The notes under the pieces: model-generated
What the model saw: only the letters and a program-made list of their open reading frames with translations
Database searches by the model: none
What the model was told of the DNA's origin: nothing
Program-made: the position numbers and the translations under genes
Assembly: GCF_001467895.1 (NCBI RefSeq)
Contig: NZ_LNYO01000021.1
Coordinates: 27,572 to 91,571, forward strand
Direction: 5' to 3'
DNA: 64,000 nucleotides
From: Legionella nautarum
Lineage (GTDB): Bacteria; Pseudomonadota; Gammaproteobacteria; Legionellales; Legionellaceae
Shown here: positions 38,072 to 47,234 of the stretch, one piece after another
Layout of the letters: each line of letters begins with the position of its first letter
Numbering within the stretch: the stretch's first letter is position 1

Positions 38072-40069
38072 TTAACAATTCAAGAGGCGCTTTAACGTCA
38101 TGACTATATTCTCAACAGTAATGCCTAAATAATCATAGGCTTGAGCTGCAGGTGCAGAAACACCAAAGCGATCAATGCCAATCACTGCACCGTCTAAACC
38201 AACAAAACGGTACCAATAAGCGGTAGTCGCCGCTTCGACAGCGACGCGTTTACGCACAGCCTTTGGTAAAACTTGCTCTTGGTAGGCATTATCTTGAGCT
38301 AGGAAACGCTCACAACATGGCATGGAAACGACGCGAATCTTTTTCCCCGCTGCTTGCAACTGCGTTGCCGCAGCAAGAGCTAATTGAACTTCTGAACCGG
38401 TTGCTAGGAGAATGGCTTCGGGTTGTCCTTGACAATCACTGAGGATATATCCCCCTTTTTTAATCGATTCTGCACTATCAGCAGCGTGAGTGAGGGCAGG
38501 TAAATTTTGTCTTGATAATAACAAAGAAGAAGGCCCTGTATGATGTTCGAGGACTTGTTGCCAGGCAATCGCTGTTTCAAATAAATCAGCGGGTCGCCAT
38601 ACTTGCATATTGGGAGTCATGCGCAACATTGCCGCATGCTCTATCGGTTGATGAGTCGGACCATCTTCACCTAAACCGATGGAATCATGAGTGAAGACAT
38701 AAATAACTCGCTGTTTCATGAGCGCAGACAAACGAATAGCATTTCTGGCGTAATCTGCGAATACTAGGAAAGTGCCGCCATAGGGGATGAATCCACCGTG
38801 GAGGGCTAAGCCGTTCATGATAGCTGCCATACCAAATTCACGTACGCCGTAGAAAAGATAATTACCCGAAAAATCCGTTGCTTTTATGGCCTTTGTGCCC
38901 GACCAGTCTGTGTTGTTCGAGCCTGTTAAATCAGCTGAGCCGCCTAACATTTCGGGGAGCAGGTTAGCAAATTGTTGTAAGCAAAGCTGCGAACTTTTAC
39001 GAGTTGCTAAGGCTTTGTCATTGTGGCGACATTGTTCGATAAATTGCTCGGAAGACGAGTTCCAGTTATCGGGTAAGTCATGGTTAATACGGCGTAAAAA
39101 CTCATGATAATCGCTTTGATAGAGTTGTTGGTAATTATCACAGAGAGCTAGCCACTGATCTTCATCCTGTTGCCCCTGCTCAATATGATTCCATTCGGCA
39201 TAAATCGCATCAGGAATGACAAAAGGCTCATGGGGCCAATGAAAGGTTTCCCGTACTTTTGCGATACCCTCTGCACCAAGAGGAGCGCCATGCGCTTTTT
39301 CACTGCCGGCGACTGGTGAACCAAAACCAATCACTGTTTTGCAGATAATCAAACTAGGTTTGGTGCTTTCTTGCCGCGCTTGTACAATGGCTTTTTCAAT
39401 GGATTGCGGATCATGGCCGTCAATTGGGCCGATCACCTGCCAATTATAAGCTTTAAAACGTAAAGCGGTATTGTCTGTAAACCAAGACTCTACCTTACCA
39501 TCGATCGAAATTCCATTATCGTCGTAAAAAACAACGAGCTTGCCGAGGCCTAATGTGCCGGCTAAAGAACTTACTTCATGGGAAATACCTTCCATGAGGC
39601 AACCATCTCCAGCAAAGACATAAGTAAAATGGTTAATGAGTTCTAAATTAGGACGGTTAAAATGGGTAGCTAATTGTTTTTCCGCAATCGCCATACCTAC
39701 GGCATTGGCTAAGCCTTGTCCTAGAGGCCCTGTTGTCGTTTCAACGCCAGGCGTGTCTGTACATTCTGGATGGCCGGGTGTTTTGGAGTGAAGTTGACGA
39801 AAATGTTTTAGCTCATCGATGTTGAGATTGTAACCTGTTAAATGCAATAAAGAATAAAGTAGCATTGAACCATGACCATTAGACAACACAAAACGATCCC
39901 GATTAAACCAGTTGGGATTTTTAGGGCTGTGCTTTAGAAATTTTTTCCAAAGTACAGCCGCAATTTCCGCCATGCCCAGGGGCATGCCCGGATGTCCAGA
40001 TTGTGCTTGCTCTACGGCATCAATACTTAAAAAGCGGATAGCATTGGCTAAATCATTGGAAAGGCTCAT
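38072..40069 (-). CDS. tkt: Transketolase
   Basis: ThDP enzyme of the non-oxidative pentose phosphate pathway, 665 residues. The ThDP site GDGCLMEGISHE, His-rich site residues in HGSMLLY and GPLGQGLANAVG, and the substrate-binding HDSIGLGEDGPTHQPIEH are all intact. First gene of the tkt-gap-pgk cluster. Confidence 0.97.
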   Translation of the reverse strand: MSLSNDLANAIRFLSIDAVEQAQSGHPGMPLGMAEIAAVLWKKFLKHSPKNPNWFNRDRFVLSNGHGSMLLYSLLHLTGYNLNIDELKHFRQLHSKTPGHPECTDTPGVETTTGPLGQGLANAVGMAIAEKQLATHFNRPNLELINHFTYVFAGDGCLMEGISHEVSSLAGTLGLGKLVVFYDDNGISIDGKVESWFTDNTALRFKAYNWQVIGPIDGHDPQSIEKAIVQARQESTKPSLIICKTVIGFGSPVAGSEKAHGAPLGAEGIAKVRETFHWPHEPFVIPDAIYAEWNHIEQGQQDEDQWLALCDNYQQLYQSDYHEFLRRINHDLPDNWNSSSEQFIEQCRHNDKALATRKSSQLCLQQFANLLPEMLGGSADLTGSNNTDWSGTKAIKATDFSGNYLFYGVREFGMAAIMNGLALHGGFIPYGGTFLVFADYARNAIRLSALMKQRVIYVFTHDSIGLGEDGPTHQPIEHAAMLRMTPNMQVWRPADLFETAIAWQQVLEHHTGPSSLLLSRQNLPALTHAADSAESIKKGGYILSDCQGQPEAILLATGSEVQLALAAATQLQAAGKKIRVVSMPCCERFLAQDNAYQEQVLPKAVRKRVAVEAATTAYWYRFVGLDGAVIGIDRFGVSAPAAQAYDYLGITVENIVMTLKRLLNC

Positions 40070-40253
40070 CGTTCTCTTCTGCTGTCATCAGGGGCACTAT
40101 TGTCGCTCAGAAGCCATTAATCAGCAAGTTAGCTCTCTATTTATTGTAGCAATAATGCTCAAATAATTTTTTTTTAGATAAATTAGTCTTGAAAAATTTA
40201 CTTCTTGACTATTTTTTGGCATGATTGCTCTGTTTCAACTAACTTAAGGTTGT

Positions 40254-41642
40254 ATGTCAGCAGTTTTACAGCGATTACAGTCCCTTACAGGTGGTCTCGA
40301 ACAATGTCAAGAAGGGACAAAGACGTGGGATTTTCGAGAGAGATTAGAGGAAAAAGCTGTTGACTTTTTCTTACCATTGGTGCGTATTCATCAATTATTG
40401 CAGATCGAATACAATGTGCACTGCGTCCATCTTGCGCATAGCTTTGCGGATAAATCCCAGCAACCAAATCTTACTGAGGACGAGCTAAATATTCTTACCG
40501 AGCAATTGGTTGCTGCTTTAGCAATGGCAGAACTTTTAGCTCATATTTATCATTATTATTTAGATGTACCTTACGAAGTATTAACCCTCCAGAATGAGCA
40601 AAAACATTATCGAAATTTATTGAGACTACGTGGTTATGATTTTCCTAATACCGAGAAATTGGAAAATGATCCTACGGAGTCTTTTGTTCGATCTGTGAGG
40701 GAGACTACAGCAAAATATAACTGGCTTCGCTTATTTACTATCCGCATACGGCGGGTTTTTATCACACTACTTCCTTTTATTAAAGACTGGAAGTATCTGA
40801 CTGGTATGATAAATGGTATAGATATCGTCCTTGGACCGACCTTAAATTATGTGGCTTGGGTGTTTTATGTACCTAGGTTAATGTTCAATCTGCTCGTATT
40901 ACTAAAGCATTTTTATCCTACTGAATGGGTAGGGATGGGGGCAAAGGAAAAGGATTTAGATTGGTTGTTTCGTGTCGAAATCCATTTTCAACGTCGATGG
41001 TTTTTCTTAGGTAACGATACAGCTTGGTTTATTGGTGGTATCTTGGGTTGCTTCGTATTAACTGGCATCCTAGCACCGGTTGCTATGTATGTCAGTATCT
41101 CCATCTTTTTCTTTGATATAATAATGGCGAGTCTTCGTGCTTCCATTGAAATGCGCCGGATGAATGAAATCCGTGAACAATATATTAATATTGCAGACAA
41201 TTTACGTAGCTCTGGTGCTTCACAAGCAGAAATTGAAGAAATAGAAGAATACCAACGACAGTTGGAAGAGAGTTTCAGTACCGAGCAACAAAGGCTAATA
41301 TTAGCGATTATTTGCACGAGCACCTTGTTTTTAGCAATGTGCCTCACTGTGCCAGCTCTAGCCAGTATGCCAATTATTCCGCTGATTAGTGCAATCATGG
41401 TTATTACTATTACTCTAATCTCCTTTATTGCTACTAATTGGATAAACGAGTTTGCCCCCAAAAAGAATGTAGAAAAAATTGATGCACCAGGTCAGTCGTT
41501 ATTTACGAAGGGTTTGACTTTTTTTCAACCTTCGAATGAAAGTGCTGAAAAGCAGCGAAAAAAACTACTACATGTCTCCAGTACCGCAGGCCCACTTTGG
41601 GATCTTCCTACGATAGAAAGTCAAACAACAAATCCACTATAG
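40254..41642 (+). CDS. Polytopic membrane protein of unknown function, effector candidate
   Basis: A 462-residue protein. The cytosolic-like N-terminus (1-155) is helical. Hydrophobic segments lie around 180-215, 245-285 and 340-395 (two hairpin-like pairs), with a charged helix between (about 290-340, with QAEIEEIEEYQRQLEE). The tail is short and polar. No family recognised. Legionella has many multi-spanning effectors of this build, but this could equally be a house membrane protein. Confidence 0.6.
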   Translation: MSAVLQRLQSLTGGLEQCQEGTKTWDFRERLEEKAVDFFLPLVRIHQLLQIEYNVHCVHLAHSFADKSQQPNLTEDELNILTEQLVAALAMAELLAHIYHYYLDVPYEVLTLQNEQKHYRNLLRLRGYDFPNTEKLENDPTESFVRSVRETTAKYNWLRLFTIRIRRVFITLLPFIKDWKYLTGMINGIDIVLGPTLNYVAWVFYVPRLMFNLLVLLKHFYPTEWVGMGAKEKDLDWLFRVEIHFQRRWFFLGNDTAWFIGGILGCFVLTGILAPVAMYVSISIFFFDIIMASLRASIEMRRMNEIREQYINIADNLRSSGASQAEIEEIEEYQRQLEESFSTEQQRLILAIICTSTLFLAMCLTVPALASMPIIPLISAIMVITITLISFIATNWINEFAPKKNVEKIDAPGQSLFTKGLTFFQPSNESAEKQRKKLLHVSSTAGPLWDLPTIESQTTNPL

Positions 41643-41696
41643 AGTAGACATCAATTCAATGATATTCTTTAGAGTTTGTTATGACTGAGAGGATTT

Positions 41697-43709
41697 ATGT
41701 CAGCAGTTAGCCTACCGCAGTTTACTTCTATTAATACGGATCATGTGGTCGAACATCTCGATAAACTTTTACAAGATAACTTAGCGCAAATAGAAGTAAT
41801 TATTAGAGAGAATAAGCAGTTTACTTGGAATAATCTCATGCGACCTTTAGAAGATATGGATGACGTGCTTGAACGCTTTTGGTCTCCATTTTCGCATATG
41901 CATGCGGTAGTTAATTCTAAAAAATTACGAGATTGTTATCAGGCTTGCCTACCCAAATTATCGGCATATGATTCTGCAATTGGACATAATCAAGCGCTCT
42001 ACAATGCGATTAAATCCTTAGATAAAACAGTTTTGAACGAAACCCAATGCAAGATTATTGATGACAGTATTCGAGATTTTGAATTGTCTGGCGTTGCCTT
42101 ATCGCCTGAGAAGAAACACCGTTTTGAAGAAATTCAAACTCAGTTATCTCAGTTGTCGAATCAATTTGAAAATAATGTTTTAGACGCAAGCCAAGCCTTT
42201 AGTTTGCATATCACCGATGAAAAACGCATAGCCGGGTTACCCGAGCATGCTATTCATACTGCACGTGAATTAGCGGCAGAAAAAGAGTTGCCAGGTTGGA
42301 TGTTAAATCTTGAGTTCCCTTGCTATCTCGCTGTAATCACTTATGCAGAAGATAGAGCCCTGCGTGAAGAAATGTATAAGGCCTATGTCACACGTGCCTC
42401 CGATCAGGGGCCCAGTGCAGGAAAATACGATAATACAACCTTAATCGATGAGTTGTTAACACTGCGGCAAGAAAAAGCAGCATTGCTTGGTTTTGCTAAT
42501 TATGCCGAACTATCCTTAGCGACTAAAATGGCGGAATCACCAACGCAAGTTATTGGTTTTTTGCAAGACTTAGCTAAGCGGGGGCATCATCAAGCAGAAA
42601 CTGAATTTAAATCTTTGCAGGAATTCGCAGCTAAAGAATACGATCTACAGGAATTAGCCCCTTGGGATTTAGCCTTTGTTTCTGAGAAAAAAAGCCAAAA
42701 AGAATATGCTATTTCTCAAGAAGAATTACGCCCTTATTTTTCGCTCAATAAAGTCATGGAAGGATTATTTACCATAGTCAACAAACTCTATGGCATGAAT
42801 ATGGAAGAAACCAAAGATATTGATACCTGGCATCCCGATGTAAAATGCTATCGTATTTTGGACGAGAATAAACAATTACGAGGCTATATTTATGCTGATT
42901 TGTTTGCTCGCCAACACAAACGAGGCGGGGCTTGGATGGATTCTTTGCAGGGGCGACGAATCTTAGCTAATGGTGATACCCAGTTACCCATCGCGACCTT
43001 AACTTGCAATTTTGCGAAGCCGTCAGCAAAAAAAATGGCTGCTTTATCCCATGATGAAGTTTTAACCTTATTTCATGAACTTGGTCATTGCCTGCATCAT
43101 GTGTTGACTAAGGTCGATTATTTGAATGCTTCTGGGATCAATGGCGTTGAATGGGATGCCGTTGAGTTACCAAGTCAATTTTTCGAAAATTGGTGCTGGG
43201 AACAGAATGCGCTCCAATTGCTTACCCAACATATTGATAGTGGAGAAATCTTACCTGAGGAGCTTTTTAAAAAGTTGCTTGCCGCTAAAAATTTCCAATC
43301 TGCTATGGCAATGATGCGTCAATTGGAATTTTCCCTCTTTGATTTCCGCATCCATCAAGAGTTTAAATCGCAAAGCTCAAGTTTAGTGACAACGATACTT
43401 AATGAGGTAAGAAAACAAACTACGGTTGTTCCAATCGCCCCATATAATCGTTTTCAACATAGCTTTTCACATATTTTTGCGGGCGGCTATGCGGCAGGTT
43501 ATTACAGCTATAAATGGGCAGAAGTGCTTTCTAGCGATGCTTTTTCCCGGTTTGAAGAAGAAGGAATTTTTAACGCACAAACCGGACACGATTTCTTACA
43601 TTCGATTTTAGAGGTTGGCGGTTCAAAGAAAGCGGCGGACGCTTACTTGCAGTTCAGAGGCCGCCCAGCGAAGGTTGATGCTTTGTTGAGACATAACGGG
43701 ATTAAATAA
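41697..43709 (+). CDS. prlC: Oligopeptidase A (M3 zinc metallopeptidase)
   Basis: Cytosolic peptidase that degrades short peptides, including cleaved signal peptides. 670 residues, the usual length. The zinc site is LFHELGHCLHH with the third ligand Glu in NGVEWDAVELPSQFFENW; the substrate Tyr region is seen in HIFAGGYAAGYYSYKW. GAGAGGAT precedes the ATG. It ends about 140 bases before ssrA. Confidence 0.95.
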   Translation: MSAVSLPQFTSINTDHVVEHLDKLLQDNLAQIEVIIRENKQFTWNNLMRPLEDMDDVLERFWSPFSHMHAVVNSKKLRDCYQACLPKLSAYDSAIGHNQALYNAIKSLDKTVLNETQCKIIDDSIRDFELSGVALSPEKKHRFEEIQTQLSQLSNQFENNVLDASQAFSLHITDEKRIAGLPEHAIHTARELAAEKELPGWMLNLEFPCYLAVITYAEDRALREEMYKAYVTRASDQGPSAGKYDNTTLIDELLTLRQEKAALLGFANYAELSLATKMAESPTQVIGFLQDLAKRGHHQAETEFKSLQEFAAKEYDLQELAPWDLAFVSEKKSQKEYAISQEELRPYFSLNKVMEGLFTIVNKLYGMNMEETKDIDTWHPDVKCYRILDENKQLRGYIYADLFARQHKRGGAWMDSLQGRRILANGDTQLPIATLTCNFAKPSAKKMAALSHDEVLTLFHELGHCLHHVLTKVDYLNASGINGVEWDAVELPSQFFENWCWEQNALQLLTQHIDSGEILPEELFKKLLAAKNFQSAMAMMRQLEFSLFDFRIHQEFKSQSSSLVTTILNEVRKQTTVVPIAPYNRFQHSFSHIFAGGYAAGYYSYKWAEVLSSDAFSRFEEEGIFNAQTGHDFLHSILEVGGSKKAADAYLQFRGRPAKVDALLRHNGIK

Positions 43710-43802
43710 AGTTTTTTTCTACCCCTTCGATTTTTAACGGAGGGGCTAAGAATGATGAAATTTTCAGAAAATTAATCCCAACAAATACCGCAAACCACAA
43801 TT

Positions 43803-43829
43803 TTGTTCAGTATAAAGATGTGTTATAAT
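43803..43829 (+). promoter_or_regulatory. Likely ssrA promoter
   Basis: A perfect -10 TATAAT (43824-43829) lies 16 bases before the mature 5' end of tmRNA, with a weak -35-like TTGTTC at 43803. Position relative to the RNA is right. Confidence 0.5.
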
Positions 43830-43845
43830 AAAAATGTACAACAAA

Positions 43846-44257
43846 GGGGGCGACCTGGCTTCGACGTGGGTTGCGAAACCTGAAGTGCATGCCGAGAATG
43901 AGAACTCTCGTAAATCAGACTCACTAAATATAAATGCAAACGAAGAAAACTTTGCAGGTGAAGGAGAAGTTTCTATCGCTGCGTAAGCTGTGATAGATTT
44001 TTTTCTGAACCGCACCGTGCGCTGCTATAAAACCAGCGCCCCGTTGACCGAGCTCGCTTATCGGTATCGAATCAACGGTCATAAGAGATAAGCTCGCATC
44101 TTGATACGTCCCGCATCAAGCTGTTAAATCCAGGGAATCGCCGTAAACCATCCTGCCTGTCGGAGGGGCTACGGTTAACTTAAAAGACAAGGCTACGCAT
44201 GTAGAGCTGAAGGCAGAGGATTTGCGGACGCGGGTTCAATTCCCGCCGCCTCCACCA
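43846..44257 (+). ncRNA. ssrA: Transfer-messenger RNA (tmRNA)
   Basis: Ribosome-rescue RNA. The 5' GGGGGCG pairs with CGCCUCC before the genomic ACCA end, forming the tRNA-like acceptor stem; the T arm reads GGGUUCAAUUCCC. The resume codon is GCA at 43936, and the tag frame (43936-43986) encodes ANEENFAGEGEVSIAA then TAA, a longer tag than the 10-14 residues common elsewhere, ending IAA. Its 3' end is a frequent island integration site, and the sequence character changes directly after it. Confidence 0.97.
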
Positions 44258-44836
44258 TTTATTCAAACTATCAAAGACCACCAAAGACCATTATAAACCC
44301 TTGTAAATCAATGAGTTAAAGCCTGATTCTTCATAAGTTAGGTTGTCTTTTGTGGTTTCTCGTTGGCTCAAAAATCACCCAAAATATGCCCAAAATTTTT
44401 GAGAAAGTACCCAATACCTGCCCAAAAAAATTAAAATATATGGGAGCTGTAATAATGGAATTTGCTTAGGTTAAATACTGGTAGGAGGGGTTGCTATTTT
44501 TAATACTGGATGAAAAGAGTTGCCACCAATTTTCTAAGCAATTCAAAAATCGTCATTGCCTCTATTTCTAGTGCTTTTTTATGCTTAACACTTTTATGGC
44601 CTAGTTCGGCATTATAAATTTCTGTGCTGCTGCTTTTTATAGGGTGATGAATTAACTTGTCAATTAATGAGCAATAATTTATTTGATCCAAATGCAAACA
44701 AAATATGAGATAAATAAGCAATTTGTGGTTTTATAGGGATCATAGTGTAAAAAAATATGCCTTAATAGGATTGTTTTGGTGAAATAACGAAATTATAATC
44801 CGACCTGTTATTCAAGGAAATTAATAAGGAGATGTT
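44258..44836. other. Left edge of the genomic island, no intact gene
   Basis: Directly after the tmRNA end lie close direct repeats CAAAGACCA (44272-44280 and 44282-44290), then repeated CCCAAAAT/CCCAAAAA words to about 44420. Such arrays are typical of integrase arm sites, but no integrase gene remains here. A 73-codon minus frame (44500-44721) has no convincing features and I do not call it. No second copy of the tmRNA end (attR) was seen up to the window edge. Confidence 0.45.
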
Positions 44837-44902
44837 ATGAACGAATATTATTCTAATAGAATTGATGCTGAGGAAGATAAAGACGAATATATGCCTTGGT
44901 AA
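44837..44902 (+). CDS. Tiny acidic peptide, candidate RiPP precursor
   Basis: A 21-codon ORF preceded by a strong AAGGAGATG ribosome site seven bases before the ATG, much better than that of the next gene. The peptide starts MNEYYSNRID, has an acidic Glu/Asp/Lys middle and ends EYMPW. It ends 38 bases before an oxygenase gene on the same strand. The position and ribosome site suggest a substrate peptide modified by that enzyme; a regulatory leader peptide is the alternative. No known family recognised. Confidence 0.5.
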   Translation: MNEYYSNRIDAEEDKDEYMPW

Positions 44903-44940
44903 TCCAAGTTATATAAAAAGTTTCTATTTGTATTATTGAT

Positions 44941-45699
44941 ATGAAATTAGTTTTAAACAATGATGTATTTGCTGTAATCGATGACTTCTTAGAGCCATCA
45001 GACTTTGAAAAAATTTGGAATTTTATTCAAACTGAAAATTTTAAATTTGTTCATACTTCTAAATGGATAAATGCATTTAGTCTCGAGGACGGTGCCCCTT
45101 TATGGGGCAATGTTACTATTTCTCATCCTAGGCACGAACCTTGTACTACAGAGCAAATATACCCTACTACTTCAACAATCGATTTATTCATACAAGCACT
45201 AATCGCAAATTCTCCAGAGTTTTCTCATTTAATCGGTCTTAAAGATCAAGATTGGGATTTTTTCTATGCGAGACCTTATCTTTACCCAAGAGGCTCAGGG
45301 CTTTCTTGGCATACCGATGGAAAATACAAAATTTCAGGTGCCTATGTTTTTTACTGCCATCCTGTTTGGGATATGAATTGGGGCGCCGAACTATTAATTA
45401 ATCCTATACCTCAGCAAGATTTTGAATATCCTGAAGTAACTTTAATTAATGATAAGAAGAAATCAGTAGGGTTTCACCTATCTAATAAAGCGTTGAATAA
45501 CTATATTGGCGATGGAATAGGTCATTATATTGTACCAAAACCTAATAGATTGGTTGTTTTTAGGAATAATATATTGCATTGCATAAAGAAAGTAGAAAAT
45601 GCTGCAGGAAATCACGTAAGAGCATCGATAACTGGCTTTTTTATGAGTAATGAAAGAATACACGCAGCTAAAGACGCTGAAAAAGATTGTTCAATTTGA
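44941..45699 (+). CDS. 2-oxoglutarate/Fe(II)-dependent oxygenase
   Basis: A 252-residue protein of the prolyl-4-hydroxylase/EGLN-like type. The double-stranded beta helix carries the iron ligands His124 and Asp126 (SWHTDG) and His213 (NILHCIK), plus Arg227 (HVRASITGF) placed to bind 2-oxoglutarate. The N-terminus (VIDDFLEPSDFEKI) matches 2OG-oxygenase starts. It would hydroxylate or otherwise oxidise a peptide or small molecule; given the tiny peptide gene just upstream, the peptide is the first suspect. Weak ribosome site; coupling to upstream translation is plausible. A GCCCC/GGGGC hairpin follows in the gap before the next gene. Confidence 0.82.
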   Translation: MKLVLNNDVFAVIDDFLEPSDFEKIWNFIQTENFKFVHTSKWINAFSLEDGAPLWGNVTISHPRHEPCTTEQIYPTTSTIDLFIQALIANSPEFSHLIGLKDQDWDFFYARPYLYPRGSGLSWHTDGKYKISGAYVFYCHPVWDMNWGAELLINPIPQQDFEYPEVTLINDKKKSVGFHLSNKALNNYIGDGIGHYIVPKPNRLVVFRNNILHCIKKVENAAGNHVRASITGFFMSNERIHAAKDAEKDCSI

Positions 45700-45774
45700 T
45701 GCCCCTTTTAGGCGGGGCTGAATCCAACCAATTCTAAATAACTTACAAACTTAACGTAGCTTGGAAGCAAAAAA

Positions 45775-46854
45775 ATGAATTTAGAGCACGAGATATCACC
45801 CATACAAGCTCAAGAAAAAGTAAATTTTGTTATTTTGGTACCTCATACTGATGAAGTTACTTTAGATAATTTTATCCTCAGGGCAGAAGATGCTCCGTAT
45901 AATGAACAACCAAGTAGATACCAATTTCAAAAATGGTCTTCTTGGTGTTCGGCACATTTTTCTTCTTATTATTTCTTTGTTAGATACAAAGGCACTCTTT
46001 TAAGATGTAAGCAATTTTTATATGATTTTGGGCCTTTATCAAATTTAGATCATGCTGCTTTATACGATCATTGGGTTTGGGAAATAAGACCTCATGTACT
46101 CGATCAAGAAAATGTTTGTTGGATTGGTTATGATTATTCAAAATCAAAAACGTTAACTTTTCTATCATATGGGACAAATGTTGAACTTCGCCTCCTCGAA
46201 GGCAATCTGCAGGATGAAGACCTCTTAGAACTTTGTAAATCCTTTTCTCCTATTTCGTTATCAACGGAAATCTTAAAAAAGAATTTTTTTGAACTGTCCT
46301 ATTGGTCACGGTATAGCAACTGCATGAAAAATGCCTGCATTAATAGTGAATATAAACCACCTTCAAGTATATGGAATATAAGATGGCCAATGCACAATAT
46401 CCTTAGAGGAAACAAACCAGATCATACTCTAAAGTTTTTAAAACATTTTAACTTGGATCTTATTCCTGACAGTGAAATTATTTATGGAAATAAAGATAAA
46501 ATAGAAGAAATTCAGCTTGTAATGTTTCCTTTAAATGGAAAGAAAAACCAAATTGCATGGTTTCGAGTTTTCAATAAGTCCTCTTTTCCAATAAAGAAAC
46601 CAGCACTCTCTCGATTGCCAACTATGAATTCATTTAGTGGCTATAGCAATTTTAATTTAACTGTACTAAATCCGAAGAGTAGTAAGGTGTCTAGTAATAT
46701 ATACATTGCAAGTTTTAATGATTGTTATGGACCACATGATGCTCTTTGGTGGGATGATGAAAATGCTTATTTATTACAGTTAAGTGCTAGTGCAAATAAT
46801 TCAATAGAATATTTTAAAGGAATTTTTAGCCAACTTACTAGAAAAATTAGTTAA
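45775..46854 (+). CDS. Unknown protein, third gene of the peptide/oxygenase cassette
   Basis: A 359-residue soluble protein with no signal peptide or membrane segment and no family I recognise. It is rich in aromatic residues (WSSWCSAHFSSYYFF, DHWVWEIRPH, DALWWDDENAY) and Cys. The layout, with a beta-rich N-terminal part and repeated F-x-x-L strands, could be an enzyme or a peptide-binding partner. GGAAG precedes the ATG, and it follows the oxygenase by 75 bases on the same strand, so it is probably part of one unit. Confidence 0.6.
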   Translation: MNLEHEISPIQAQEKVNFVILVPHTDEVTLDNFILRAEDAPYNEQPSRYQFQKWSSWCSAHFSSYYFFVRYKGTLLRCKQFLYDFGPLSNLDHAALYDHWVWEIRPHVLDQENVCWIGYDYSKSKTLTFLSYGTNVELRLLEGNLQDEDLLELCKSFSPISLSTEILKKNFFELSYWSRYSNCMKNACINSEYKPPSSIWNIRWPMHNILRGNKPDHTLKFLKHFNLDLIPDSEIIYGNKDKIEEIQLVMFPLNGKKNQIAWFRVFNKSSFPIKKPALSRLPTMNSFSGYSNFNLTVLNPKSSKVSSNIYIASFNDCYGPHDALWWDDENAYLLQLSASANNSIEYFKGIFSQLTRKIS

Positions 46855-47234
46855 GTGAATGGTTCTGCAATTTCTTGAGTAAATTTCAAAGGTCCTCATG
46901 ACGGTAAAAGTTTGTTATACATAGTACGGCAAATATCTCCTACCTCGGCTCTGGCCTCGTGCTCTTTGATTGCCAATCTGCTCTTCAATAGAACGTCTTT
47001 TTATTTTGAGCTCACCATTCTATTAATTTTAATCGATTTCTCATCTTTGTCATGGGCTTATTTTGGGGGGATAGTCAACCATTTCCTAAAAGAAAATTGT
47101 TTATGTAATTTAAATTTCATTTATACGAACATTTATTAAATGTAATCATAGAGTTAAAAGGCTTAAATTTTTATTGAAACTTTTTTAAAAATTTATTACT
47201 GTCCATTGATTAATTTAGAGAATTAAAGGTAAGA
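46855..47234. other. AT-rich gap, no supported gene
   Basis: About 380 bases between the cassette and the protease gene. A 75-codon frame (46912-47139) lacks a ribosome site and has an unconvincing composition. AAAGGTAAG at the right edge is the ribosome site of the protease. Nothing else seen. Confidence 0.4.

Noticed and set aside
43722..43745. Hairpin CCCCTTCG/CGGAGGGG after prlC as a terminator
   Set aside because: It has a mismatch and the T run precedes rather than follows the stem on the transcribed strand.
43764..44015. An 83-codon minus frame over ssrA
   Set aside because: It lies on tmRNA structure and is a shadow.
44500..44721. A 73-codon minus frame at the island edge
   Set aside because: No ribosome site, no recognisable motif, low-complexity AT-rich DNA.
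44837..44902. PqqA or mycofactocin-type precursor identity for the tiny peptide
   Set aside because: It lacks the E-x-x-x-Y core of PqqA and the MftA C-terminus, and no radical SAM gene is nearby.
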